From: Convivina praedatoris | Lineage (GTDB): Bacteria; Bacillota; Bacilli; Lactobacillales; Lactobacillaceae | DNA length: 64,000 bases | Strand: one strand, 5' to 3' | NCBI RefSeq assembly: GCF_933208505.1 | Contig: NZ_CAKOEU010000003.1 | Shown: positions 17,515-25,170 of the stretch, in pieces | Layout of the letters: each line of letters starts with the position of its first letter | Numbering within the stretch: position 1 is the stretch's first letter | Made by a program: the position numbers and the translations under genes | Notes under the pieces: model-generated | What the model was told of the DNA's origin: nothing | Seen by the model: only the letters and a program-made list of their open reading frames with translations | Database searches by the model: none

Positions 17515-17985
17515 TTAATTAGTCGCTTCGTACTTATCTAACACTGCCTGGTAATCGTCCATATTTTCAATGGCTGACAGAGCTTCAACCATACCATCAG
17601 TCATCAGGAGTTCCATTAGGTTTTGGATATTTTCCAGATGTTGATTCTCATCTTTAGCTGCTAAAGTAAAGAACAATTTGCCAGCCTTTTCTGGATTATT
17701 CTCCTCAAAGTAAACTGGTTCGTTAAACTTTGAAAAACTAATACCTGTATCCAAAACACCCGGACCAGTTGCTAGTGCATGAGGCATAACGACCCCAGGC
17801 GTAATCACGATATAAGCACCATTGGTTTCGACATTTTTAATGATTTCATCAACATAGACATCTGTAATCATTTGCTTTTCTTTTAAGTTTTCACTCGAAA
17901 CTCGCAAAGCTGTCTGCCAATCCTGGGGCGTCTCATCGTAAATCCGCACTAAGTCGTTATCACGAAAATATTTCAACATTGTCAT
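17515..17985 (-). CDS. ulaC: PTS EIIA component, ascorbate/mannitol-fructose type (UlaC-like)
   Basis: A cytoplasmic EIIA of the mannitol/fructose superfamily, 156 residues. The phosphorylation site is His69 in VVMPHALATGPG, and the surrounding ITPGVVMPHA is typical. AKDENQHLENIQNLMELL matches the C-terminal half of the domain. It should accept phosphate from HPr and donate it to UlaB Cys7. It is the first gene of the IIA-IIC-IIB unit and follows a leader with a terminator-like hairpin. It could equally serve the galactitol-type IIC encoded upstream, which has no IIA or IIB of its own in the window. Confidence 0.88.
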   Translation of the reverse strand: MTMLKYFRDNDLVRIYDETPQDWQTALRVSSENLKEKQMITDVYVDEIIKNVETNGAYIVITPGVVMPHALATGPGVLDTGISFSKFNEPVYFEENNPEKAGKLFFTLAAKDENQHLENIQNLMELLMTDGMVEALSAIENMDDYQAVLDKYEATN

Positions 17986-18085
17986 TTAAATTACCCATCC
18001 CCTCGCTCAAGAAACGCTCTATTTCTTGTTTTGTAAGGGCTTTCTTAATTTATTACAACCTCATTATCGCAAGCACCCCTAGTAA

Positions 18086-18140
18086 AAAACAGTCCCACAT
18101 ATCCCGACTATTTTTACCAGAATGAGACGGTCTTAAATTG
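18086..18140 (-). terminator. Terminator-like hairpin in the leader of the PTS unit
   Basis: On the minus strand, GTCTCAT and ATGTGGGAC pair (one G-T) across an interrupted stem, followed by six T. It lies between the previous terminator (18151-18182) and the EIIA gene. It may be a second terminator for the small membrane protein gene or an attenuator. The GTCTCATTC sequence recurs upstream of ulaG. Confidence 0.5.
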
Positions 18141-18150
18141 GATTATGCAC

Positions 18151-18182
18151 AAAAAAAGACTATGAATAAAATATTCATAGTC
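18151..18182 (-). terminator. Intrinsic terminator after the 79-residue membrane protein gene
   Basis: The perfect stem GACTATGAAT/ATTCATAGTC (18158-18167 with 18173-18182) is followed by seven T on the minus strand. Confidence 0.9.
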
Positions 18183-18190
18183 CTTTTAAA

Positions 18191-18430
18191 TTAATTGCTT
18201 CTGATTAAATAGATAGCGGGTCCTAAAAGTGCCAACCAGATTACATCAATTAATCCATTTTTATTTTGTAAAAAATTAGCTGTGATAGCGATGATGGATA
18301 CAGCAACTACAATAAAACCGCTGTATTTATTCATTCTCTTAAACTTTTCAGGGTCTTTATCTCTGACCCTAAGCTGTATAACAAATGCAATTATAATAAT
18401 TAAAACGATTGGTATTAGTGATATGATCAT
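18191..18430 (-). CDS. Small membrane protein, unknown function
   Basis: 79 residues with three predicted membrane segments (ISLIPIVLIIIIAFVIQL, SGFIVVAVSIIAITANFL, DVIWLALLGPAIYLI) and a charged linker VRDKDPEKFKRMNKY. I do not recognise the family. GAGGGAG precedes the ATG, a TATACT -10 lies at 18488-18483, and strong terminators stand on both sides. It is therefore a monocistronic unit inserted between the two PTS units of the pentose/ascorbate cluster and may not belong to that pathway. Confidence 0.75.
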   Translation of the reverse strand: MIISLIPIVLIIIIAFVIQLRVRDKDPEKFKRMNKYSGFIVVAVSIIAITANFLQNKNGLIDVIWLALLGPAIYLIRSN

Positions 18431-18514
18431 CTATCAAGCTCCCTCGTGTTTTAATTAATGCGAAGATACACTTCCTACCGATAGTATAGCATCTTTATTT
18501 CGATTTAGTTTGAA

Positions 18515-18546
18515 ACAAAAAAGACGTCCACTGCAGGACGTCTTTT
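18515..18546 (-). terminator. Intrinsic terminator after the galactitol-type EIIC gene
   Basis: The perfect 11-bp stem AAAAGACGTCC/GGACGTCTTTT (18519-18529 with 18536-18546) continues into a T run on the minus strand. Confidence 0.9.
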
Positions 18547-18558
18547 CAATCATACATA

Positions 18559-19977
18559 CTAAACATCAGCCTTATTTTTATCGGCCATACGGGCTAAGTA
18601 AGTCCAGATTTGTGCCCGCTTGAAACGTAGCGTTCCTTGGGCAAGGACATACAAGAGGACGACTGGTAAAATCAAGAACCAGTTTCCAGTGATCCAAATC
18701 GCAAAGATTAGGGCCGTAAAGGGACGAGCCATGACATTAAAGCTAACAATCAGAGTCGCACCAGTAGCCACGGCAATGCCATATTTAGCTAGCGCTTCAG
18801 TATACATTGGCGCCATATAGGTACCAGCATAGAGTCCCAAGCTAAACCAAACAATTGCACTGGCGAAGATTTTAGTCATATTCCCTCGGTGGATGGCTAC
18901 CATCGACTCTAACATAAATGGTAAGGCAATCAAATCTACCACTGGAATCATTTTATTGCCAGGCAGAATAACCGCCAACACTAACATTACCGGCATCAAG
19001 ATCATACCTGAAATCAAAGTTGCTGATTCCCCATAGCCAAGGCCATCATCAACAGCGATAAACCAGCGCTTTTTATTGGTGACACTGGCACCACTTTTTT
19101 CATCTTCCTTACGATAACGATTAGAAATCTCACTGGTAATTGGCTTGAAGGCTTTCCCAAATAAGTGGGCAATCATCGGGAAAATCGTCATTACTGTGGC
19201 TAATTGAACAGCAAAGAACAAAATTTGTCCCCAAGCCTTCAAAGAACCCAAATGATTTAAATTGGCCAAAAAACCTAAAATTAGGCCTAAAATTGCCCCA
19301 ATCATTGTTGGTTCGCCAAAGATACCCATTTTTTCTTTCAACCGTTCCGGCGTAATGTTGATTTTGTTTAAACCAACCATGTTCCAAACTGGATCAAGCA
19401 AAAGTGCTGGAATAACATTTTCAATGTTTTGCATGGAAGCCGTTGTCCCGTTAGGAATCTGATAGTAGTCAGAATAACGGTCCGATTGAATTTCAGCTAA
19501 CAGAAGTGAAATCAACATCAAGAAGACACTCAAACTAAATGACAGCCAAAAGTTTTTCGTTACCACGTAAGCCACGGTACCCCAAACCATAAATCCCCAA
19601 TTTTGCCAGAGGTTGGTCGGAAAAAACACCTTGGTGTAACCCACTAAAAAGAGAATCGTTTCTAAGATTAATCCACCTAGGAAAAATGAAATACCCACTG
19701 GTGATTGAAAGGCCGTTAAAGCCGAAGACTGCCAACCAGTATCAACAATTGGTAAGTTTAGCCCGGTGACTTTAACCATTTGATTAATAATTTTCGTCAC
19801 AACCGGTGTAAAGGAGCCGATTATCCAAGAAAATCCGGTCAAAGCAACCCCGACCAAAATAGCACTCCGAATCGCCGTTGTGATTTTTACACCCAAGACA
19901 ACGGCCACTAAAAAGATGATGATTGGCACAATTACATTGTGACCTAAAGTTGTCACAAAATTCATAAATATTTCCAT
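18559..19977 (-). CDS. PTS galactitol-family EIIC permease (GatC-like)
   Basis: A 472-residue polytopic membrane protein of the galactitol (Gat) EIIC family. Signs are the N-terminal VTTLGHNVIVPIIIFLVAVVLGVK, the loop YYQIPNGTTASMQNIENVIPALLLDPVWN, GIFGEPTMIGAILGLILG and DDGLGYGESATLISGMIL. No Gat-type EIIA or EIIB is nearby, so it must borrow partners or has a changed role. It shares a transcript with the FGGY kinase, ending the unit. A polyol or pentulose such as L-xylulose or arabitol is possible as substrate, but this is inference from the neighbours only. Confidence 0.85.
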   Translation of the reverse strand: MEIFMNFVTTLGHNVIVPIIIFLVAVVLGVKITTAIRSAILVGVALTGFSWIIGSFTPVVTKIINQMVKVTGLNLPIVDTGWQSSALTAFQSPVGISFFLGGLILETILFLVGYTKVFFPTNLWQNWGFMVWGTVAYVVTKNFWLSFSLSVFLMLISLLLAEIQSDRYSDYYQIPNGTTASMQNIENVIPALLLDPVWNMVGLNKINITPERLKEKMGIFGEPTMIGAILGLILGFLANLNHLGSLKAWGQILFFAVQLATVMTIFPMIAHLFGKAFKPITSEISNRYRKEDEKSGASVTNKKRWFIAVDDGLGYGESATLISGMILMPVMLVLAVILPGNKMIPVVDLIALPFMLESMVAIHRGNMTKIFASAIVWFSLGLYAGTYMAPMYTEALAKYGIAVATGATLIVSFNVMARPFTALIFAIWITGNWFLILPVVLLYVLAQGTLRFKRAQIWTYLARMADKNKADV

Positions 19978-20016
19978 CGTTCATACTCCCCAAGATTTAC
20001 CTTCACAAGTAAATCC

Positions 20017-21501
20017 CTATTCTTTGTAGTAGCCGGATGCTGTCCCCTGTAGATTACTGTATAAATTCGTATTGCGAGCATCAAAATCTAACAAACACTG
20101 TACATTGTCAAGATTTGGCTCATAACTTTGTACGGGATCATCGATAATATTTTGGGCTGCTTCATCAAAACTGGCATATTCACCCTGTTGGACTAGGACC
20201 GAAATCAAAGCTCCAATAGCTGTTGATTCAACGCTGGCGGTCTTATGAACGGGCATATTGTAAGCATCGGCTTGCATTTGATCCATGACCTTACTGTTTG
20301 TTAGGCCACCACTAATAATAACCGAAGAAATTGGCCCATTAGCTTTGAAGATTCCTAAACCTTTATTAATTTCAACAAAGAGACTGGCCATCAAGGCATA
20401 AAGCATATCTTTTCGTCGAGTAGAAAGCCCAACGTTAGAAAATGCTGCCCGAATATGTGTATCGTATACCCCAATCGATTTTCCTTTGTGGAATGGTAGA
20501 ACCGCTAAATTAATATGTTGACCATAGCAATCACTCAAATCTTGATTTAGTTTATCAAAATCACGTTCACCATAAAAATTATCGATAAACCAATTTAAAA
20601 TTGAAGAACAAGCCAGCAAGTCAATTTCTAAAATATATTTATTCGGATTAGCCGAAGTATTATAGATGATATTTCCGTCTAATATCTTAGGTAAGACATC
20701 CACATTTTTGATTAGATAGCCACCCGTACCGGTATTAATTGAAACTTCATCATTGGTAATACTTCCTGAACCTACAGCCGCACACTGCTGATCTCCACCA
20801 GCTGAAATTACGGGAATGCCCTTTTTTAAGCCAGTTTTTTGAGAAAATTCTTCCGTAATATAGCCACAAACATCTCCAGGGGCTGTGATTTCAGGCATCT
20901 TATTAACATCCAAGCCTAAAATTTTAAACAAATCCTGATCCCAAGTTAAATCATGAATGTTCATTAAGTTCGTCCGGCTACCATAGGTCGTGTCCGTCGT
21001 ATAGGTCCCTGTCATTTGGTAGAGCAATAAAGACGGAATGTTTAACATCTTGTCCGCTTCAGTATATATTTCAGGACTTTGGTACTTAACCCAGCAAATT
21101 TTAGCCCCTAAGTACACGGCATTTAAACGACTCCCTGAGCGTTGTAAGAAGAAATCATCATAGTCACGGTACTGGTCCAAAATCTTATTAACCCGGGTGT
21201 CTTGCCACATAATTGTTTGGGCAATTGGCTGACCACCCTTAGTTGGAATTAAGGATGAACGTTGTGAAGTCATTGAAATTGCTTTAATTTCATAAGCGTT
21301 ATCGCGGGCAAAAAGCGTACATTGCGCAATGATTTTAATCAGTAAATCGATAAAAATTTGTGGATCTTGGGTTACCGAACCGTCTGGTAAATATTCGGGC
21401 TTATAAGTTTGACTAACTTTATAGATTATCTTACCCGTCTTATCGTAAATGATACCGCGGATACTTGACGTACCAATATCAATAATTAAGTAGGTGTTCA
21501 T
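20017..21501 (-). CDS. FGGY-family carbohydrate kinase (pentulose kinase-like)
   Basis: A 494-residue sugar kinase with the N-terminal ATPase motif YLIIDIGTSSIRGIIYD, SMTSQRSSLIPTKGG, IMWQDTR, a glycine motif in SAGGDQQCAAVGSGS with NTGTGGYLI, and the C-terminal VIISGGLTNSKVMDQMQAD. The FGGY family covers xylulose, ribulose, glycerol, gluconate and autoinducer-2 kinases. Here the context (UlaD, UlaE, UlaF) argues for an L-xylulose-type kinase feeding L-xylulose 5-phosphate to UlaE. It has its own promoter with a cre-like site and precedes the galactitol-type EIIC. Confidence 0.85.
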   Translation of the reverse strand: MNTYLIIDIGTSSIRGIIYDKTGKIIYKVSQTYKPEYLPDGSVTQDPQIFIDLLIKIIAQCTLFARDNAYEIKAISMTSQRSSLIPTKGGQPIAQTIMWQDTRVNKILDQYRDYDDFFLQRSGSRLNAVYLGAKICWVKYQSPEIYTEADKMLNIPSLLLYQMTGTYTTDTTYGSRTNLMNIHDLTWDQDLFKILGLDVNKMPEITAPGDVCGYITEEFSQKTGLKKGIPVISAGGDQQCAAVGSGSITNDEVSINTGTGGYLIKNVDVLPKILDGNIIYNTSANPNKYILEIDLLACSSILNWFIDNFYGERDFDKLNQDLSDCYGQHINLAVLPFHKGKSIGVYDTHIRAAFSNVGLSTRRKDMLYALMASLFVEINKGLGIFKANGPISSVIISGGLTNSKVMDQMQADAYNMPVHKTASVESTAIGALISVLVQQGEYASFDEAAQNIIDDPVQSYEPNLDNVQCLLDFDARNTNLYSNLQGTASGYYKE

Positions 21502-21546
21502 GCTATTTTCTCCTAATTTTTGCTATAATGACTGCACCCATATCTA

Positions 21547-21565
21547 TAAAAGCGCTTTCATTATA
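21547..21565 (-). promoter_or_regulatory. cre-like site and -10 of the kinase/EIIC unit
   Basis: TGAAAGCGCTTTTA (21560-21547 on the minus strand) matches the catabolite-responsive element consensus TGWAANCGNTNWCA at all but one position. It directly abuts a perfect TATAAT (21565-21560); no good -35 is visible. CcpA bound here would block transcription, and an activator may be needed. Confidence 0.7.
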
Positions 21566-21656
21566 TTGGAAAGAAAAGCCCATCACTTTGAATAAAATGA
21601 CAGGCTCATCTTTGGCCCCTCTTAAAACAACAGGGACATTATTTGTAAATCCTGAG

Positions 21657-22355
21657 TTACTCTTTTTGTCCGTAGTAGGCATGGGCACCATGCTTACGAT
21701 AATAGTGTTTATCTAATAAATATTGTGGTACATGCAGTTCATTGCGCGTTAATTGCAAAGCATGGTAAGCCATTTCAGCTGATACTTCCAAAACCTTAGC
21801 GTTATAAACCGATTTGGCCGGTGTTGCGCCCCAGGAAAAAGGTCCATGTTGACTAACCAAGGCAGCTGGTACAGCGTCGGGATCAATGCCCCGTTGGGCA
21901 AATTCTTTAACAATGACTTTACCGGTGTTTAGCTCGTAACCTTCTGCAATTTCTTGTTCATTTAGGGCTGGTACGGCTGGAATATCACCATAAAAAGTAT
22001 CAGCATGAGTCGTGCTAACGGCTGGGATATCTAATTTAGCTGCAGCAAAAGCCACTCCCCATGGTGAATGCGTGTGCGTAATGCCACCAATATTTGGAAA
22101 ATGCTTGTATAAATAAGCATGGGTCGGTGTATCACTGGATGGATTCAAATTCCCTTCAACAACCTCACCGTCCAAGTTAACAACCACCATATCTTCTGGT
22201 TTCAAAGTTTGGTAATCAACGCCGGAAGGCTTAATGACAAAGAGACCCTTGCTCCGATCAATACCAGACACGTTTCCCCAGGTAAAGGTTACTAAATCAA
22301 GCGCTGGCAATTGCATGTTGGCTTGATAAACCTCTTCTTTTAATTCTTCTAACAT
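21657..22355 (-). CDS. ulaF: L-ribulose-5-phosphate 4-epimerase (UlaF/AraD family)
   Basis: A zinc-dependent class II aldolase-fold epimerase converting L-ribulose 5-phosphate to D-xylulose 5-phosphate. Seen are GNVSG (residues 27-31), the phosphate-binding SSDTPTH (73-79), zinc ligands His94 and His96 in GGITHTHSPWG, and a later conserved His in VSQHGPFSWG. At 232 residues the length is normal. AGGAG precedes the ATG. It is the last step of the ascorbate route and the last gene of ulaG-ulaD-ulaE-ulaF; the product enters the phosphoketolase or pentose phosphate pathway. Confidence 0.93.
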   Translation of the reverse strand: MLEELKEEVYQANMQLPALDLVTFTWGNVSGIDRSKGLFVIKPSGVDYQTLKPEDMVVVNLDGEVVEGNLNPSSDTPTHAYLYKHFPNIGGITHTHSPWGVAFAAAKLDIPAVSTTHADTFYGDIPAVPALNEQEIAEGYELNTGKVIVKEFAQRGIDPDAVPAALVSQHGPFSWGATPAKSVYNAKVLEVSAEMAYHALQLTRNELHVPQYLLDKHYYRKHGAHAYYGQKE

Positions 22356-22364
22356 ATGACACTC

Positions 22365-23222
22365 CTACTTGTAAAAACCAGCTTGAGCTAACAAATCTTG
22401 GACAAACTGTTGTGCCTCAATCACTTGCTCAATAGCATCCGCATCATGTTCGGACCACATCTCAATCGTCAGTGTTCCTTGATAACCAATCCGCTTCAAC
22501 GTTTTAAATAGACCTAAAAAGTTAACTTCTCCGCGACCAAAGGGCACGTTTTTAAATTTACCGGGCGTAGTTTCTGTTACTTTGTACGTGTCTTTAACAT
22601 GAATGGCCACGATACTGTCTAAACCATCGGCCAAATCTTGCCCAGGAACATTTTCTGGCCAAGCCGAGATATTCCCTAAGTCAGGATAGGCTTGTAGCCA
22701 AGGGGATCGTACTGATTGCTTAATTTCTTGAACTTTGGCCACTGAATTAATGAAAGGATCATCCATCGTTTCAATAGCAATCATAATTTGATTTTCAGCC
22801 GCAAAATCAACTACCCGTTGCAGATTCTCGATAAAAAGCTCCCGAGTTAAATCGTTTTTTTCGCCATAATATTCGTCATAGCCAGCGATTTGAATATTAC
22901 GAATACCCAAATCACGGGCTAAAATAATGGCCTTTTGACAAATTAAATAGGACTTTTCAGCAATATCGCCCTCTTCAGATCCCAGCGGAAACTTTCTCAA
23001 ACCAGACAACATCATCGTGTCAATCGGCAAATCCACGGCATACATGTCCTGAACTAAGTCCCAACGTTGCTGCCTGGTCCAATCCAAACGACCTAAACGC
23101 TCATCGGTTTCATCAACTGACATTTCAATAAAATCAAAGCCTTGGTTCTTGGCTAATTGCAATTTTTCACGCCAAGTCATGGCAAACGGTAGTGATTTTT
23201 CATTAATTCCAAGCTTTACCAT
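22365..23222 (-). CDS. ulaE: L-ribulose/L-xylulose-5-phosphate 3-epimerase (UlaE)
   Basis: A TIM-barrel epimerase of the AP-endonuclease-2 superfamily. It interconverts L-xylulose 5-phosphate and L-ribulose 5-phosphate. Family marks are LGINEKSLPF at the start, FDFIEMSVDETDERLGRLDW, IQIAGYDEYY, IAIETMDDPFINS, DLGNISAW, VAIHVKDTYKVT and the C-terminal TIEMWSE with a metal-binding Glu. At 285 residues the length is normal. It starts 5 bases after the stop of ulaD, and 9 bases separate its own stop from ulaF. Confidence 0.95.
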   Translation of the reverse strand: MVKLGINEKSLPFAMTWREKLQLAKNQGFDFIEMSVDETDERLGRLDWTRQQRWDLVQDMYAVDLPIDTMMLSGLRKFPLGSEEGDIAEKSYLICQKAIILARDLGIRNIQIAGYDEYYGEKNDLTRELFIENLQRVVDFAAENQIMIAIETMDDPFINSVAKVQEIKQSVRSPWLQAYPDLGNISAWPENVPGQDLADGLDSIVAIHVKDTYKVTETTPGKFKNVPFGRGEVNFLGLFKTLKRIGYQGTLTIEMWSEHDADAIEQVIEAQQFVQDLLAQAGFYK

Positions 23223-23227
23223 AGTCT

Positions 23228-23866
23228 TTAGTTCCAGTACTTTTTAATCTCATCTTGGAAACTCTGAGCGGCAGCGGCTGGATCTTCTTGTCCAGTAATT
23301 GCACGACCAGCAATAAAGGTATAAACGGGCACGCCTTCAAATAACTTAATCGTATCGAGGTTTAAACCACCGGTAACTGAAACTTTGAAGCCCATTTCAA
23401 TAAACTTTTTAACAATGTTTAAATCTTTTTCACCCCAAACTTCACCGGCTAACAAGGCATCACGGCTTTGGTGATAGATGACCTGTTCAATCCCAATTTC
23501 TTTCCATTGAGCAGCACGGTCCCAGTCCCAAGCGGAATACAATTCAACTTGAATGCCGTCTAAGACTGACTTAGCTGACTTCATGGTTGCAACCGTAGCT
23601 GAATCAATGACTGTCATTAAGTCCGCCCCAGCATCTTTAGAGTTCTGAGCGACTGTTGAACCAGCATCGGCACACTTAGTATCTGAAGCAATAATCTTAT
23701 CGGGGAACATGGCCCGCAAGACACTGATTGCTTCTTGTCCAGCTTGCAATTCCAAAATGGTTCCAACTTCAACAATATCAACAATCGGACCAGCAAAGTG
23801 GGCAATACGTGCAGCTTCAGCTAAAGTATTTTGATCTAAGGCAATTTGTAAATTAGGCTTTCTCAT
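23228..23866 (-). CDS. ulaD: 3-keto-L-gulonate-6-phosphate decarboxylase (UlaD)
   Basis: A decarboxylase of the orotidine-phosphate decarboxylase suprafamily, making L-xylulose 5-phosphate from 3-keto-L-gulonate 6-phosphate. The characteristic DxKxxD motif is DTKCAD (Asp62, Lys64, Asp67), followed by ADLMTVIDSA and the phosphate-binding end VTGGLNLDT and FIAGRAITG. Hexulose-6-phosphate synthases look similar, but the neighbours ulaG and ulaE settle the call. At 212 residues the length is normal. AAGGAG precedes the ATG, 11 bases after ulaG. Confidence 0.93.
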   Translation of the reverse strand: MRKPNLQIALDQNTLAEAARIAHFAGPIVDIVEVGTILELQAGQEAISVLRAMFPDKIIASDTKCADAGSTVAQNSKDAGADLMTVIDSATVATMKSAKSVLDGIQVELYSAWDWDRAAQWKEIGIEQVIYHQSRDALLAGEVWGEKDLNIVKKFIEMGFKVSVTGGLNLDTIKLFEGVPVYTFIAGRAITGQEDPAAAAQSFQDEIKKYWN

Positions 23867-23877
23867 AATATTTCTCC

Positions 23878-24951
23878 TTACAAGAATGATGGGAATGGTA
23901 GGTCGTTGTCCTTAGAGAAGACATCGGCAAAACCACGGTCATAGTGGAATTGAATCTTATTTTTATCCTGAGGGAAGGTATAACTTCCACCAACCTTCCA
24001 AACGAATGGATGGAACTTATAGTCCAAGGTATCCTTCTTCATCGCCCACAACTTCACGATTTCTTGTGGGTCAGCATCAAAGTTTGACCAGATATCGTAG
24101 TGAACTGGAATGACAACCTTAGTTTTCAAGTCTTCGGCTGAACGTAATACATCAATCGAAGTTACCTTATCGGTAATACCACGGGGATTTTCACCATAGT
24201 TGATGATTTCCACATCGACATCATTTTCGTTACCGTGCTTAGCAAACATGTTTGACATGTGTGAATCAGCAGCGTGGTAAAGATTTCCACCAGAAGTCTT
24301 CAACAAGTAGTTAACGGCAATTTCATTCATATCCTGTGGCAATGAGCCCTTAATCGTTACATCGGAATCAACAGTTAAGAGAGCAGTCCGGTCAAAGGCT
24401 TCCAAAGCTTTGATCGTAACGGACTTAATCTTAACTTCATCCCCAGGGTGGACAACGATGGTCCGATCACTAGGTACGCCCCAGCTCTCCCAAATATCAA
24501 CAACTGCTTGAGGGCCGATAAATTTGGTTTCAGGACCGCTATTTTGTAAAACGGCGGCAGCGGTATTGATATCCAAATGGTCCGAGTGAATGTGGGTTAC
24601 TAGTAAGGCATCAACATTCTTAACCGCATATGGATCAATCACAAAGGGTTGCAAGCGCAAGTTAGGTTGCAAGTTTTGCACCCCGCTCATGCGCATCATT
24701 TGATGGCCATCCTTCATCTTGCCGTTACCGTGGCTTTGCTTACCAGTACCATTCCAAAGATCAACCAAGATATTGGTATCTTCATGGGTCTTCAACCAAA
24801 TACCATTGTTAGCCAACCACCACATCCGGAAATTGCCTTCAGGTACTTTTGAAGCTTCAATTTCTTCATTCAACCAAGTTCCCCATTCAGGGAAAGTATT
24901 TTGAATCCAATTCTCACGAGTTGCTTCTTGAATATTCTTTGGCTTTGCCAT
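23878..24951 (-). CDS. ulaG: L-ascorbate-6-phosphate lactonase (UlaG)
   Basis: A metallo-beta-lactamase-fold lactonase that opens L-ascorbate 6-phosphate to 3-keto-L-gulonate 6-phosphate. The metal-binding HxHxDH is HIHSDH (His120, His122, Asp124, His125), followed by NYLLKTSGGNLYHAADSHMSNMFAKHGNENDVDV, a UlaG signature. At 357 residues it has the usual length. It is the first gene of the ulaG-D-E-F unit; the leader upstream holds a terminator-type hairpin and a cre-like sequence, and the divergent regulator gene starts 220 bases away. Confidence 0.95.
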   Translation of the reverse strand: MAKPKNIQEATRENWIQNTFPEWGTWLNEEIEASKVPEGNFRMWWLANNGIWLKTHEDTNILVDLWNGTGKQSHGNGKMKDGHQMMRMSGVQNLQPNLRLQPFVIDPYAVKNVDALLVTHIHSDHLDINTAAAVLQNSGPETKFIGPQAVVDIWESWGVPSDRTIVVHPGDEVKIKSVTIKALEAFDRTALLTVDSDVTIKGSLPQDMNEIAVNYLLKTSGGNLYHAADSHMSNMFAKHGNENDVDVEIINYGENPRGITDKVTSIDVLRSAEDLKTKVVIPVHYDIWSNFDADPQEIVKLWAMKKDTLDYKFHPFVWKVGGSYTFPQDKNKIQFHYDRGFADVFSKDNDLPFPSFL

Positions 24952-24992
24952 AATAAATTTCCTTTCAGTTCACACTCAGTAGCGTTTTGTCA

Positions 24993-25006
24993 TGTAAGCG
25001 CATACC
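24993..25006 (-). promoter_or_regulatory. Possible cre site in the ulaG leader
   Basis: GGTATGCGCTTACA on the minus strand matches the cre consensus TGWAANCGNTNWCA at 12 of 14 positions. It lies in the untranslated leader about 45 bases before ulaG, where CcpA binding would act as a roadblock. Confidence 0.5.
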
Positions 25007-25040
25007 TTCTTGGCGACAACTGAATTATCAAATAAACAAA

Positions 25041-25091
25041 ATAAAAAAAACAGTCTCATTTGCTCACAAAGAGACTGCTTGAATGAGACTG
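25041..25091 (-). promoter_or_regulatory. Attenuator-like hairpin between the regulator gene and ulaG
   Basis: On the minus strand the perfect 10-bp arms CAGTCTCATT and AATGAGACTG (25091-25082 and 25060-25051) enclose a second short repeat of the same sequence (AGTCTC). They are followed by eight T. Because no minus-strand gene lies upstream before the divergent regulator, this terminator sits in the ulaG leader itself and could be an antitermination target. Beside it, AGCCTA-N5-TAGGCT (about 25095-25111) is a small inverted repeat that may be an operator. Confidence 0.6.
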
Positions 25092-25170
25092 TTGAGCCTA
25101 TTCGTTAGGCTATATACTTTAGATAGATTAATCAACTTTTCCTTTTATAGGAGCTGTGGAGGACCTTTGA

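Noticed and set aside
21503..21716. Two overlapping small open frames between ulaF and the kinase gene
   Set aside because: They cover the kinase promoter, cre site and the 3' end of ulaF; no ribosome binding site or family similarity is seen.
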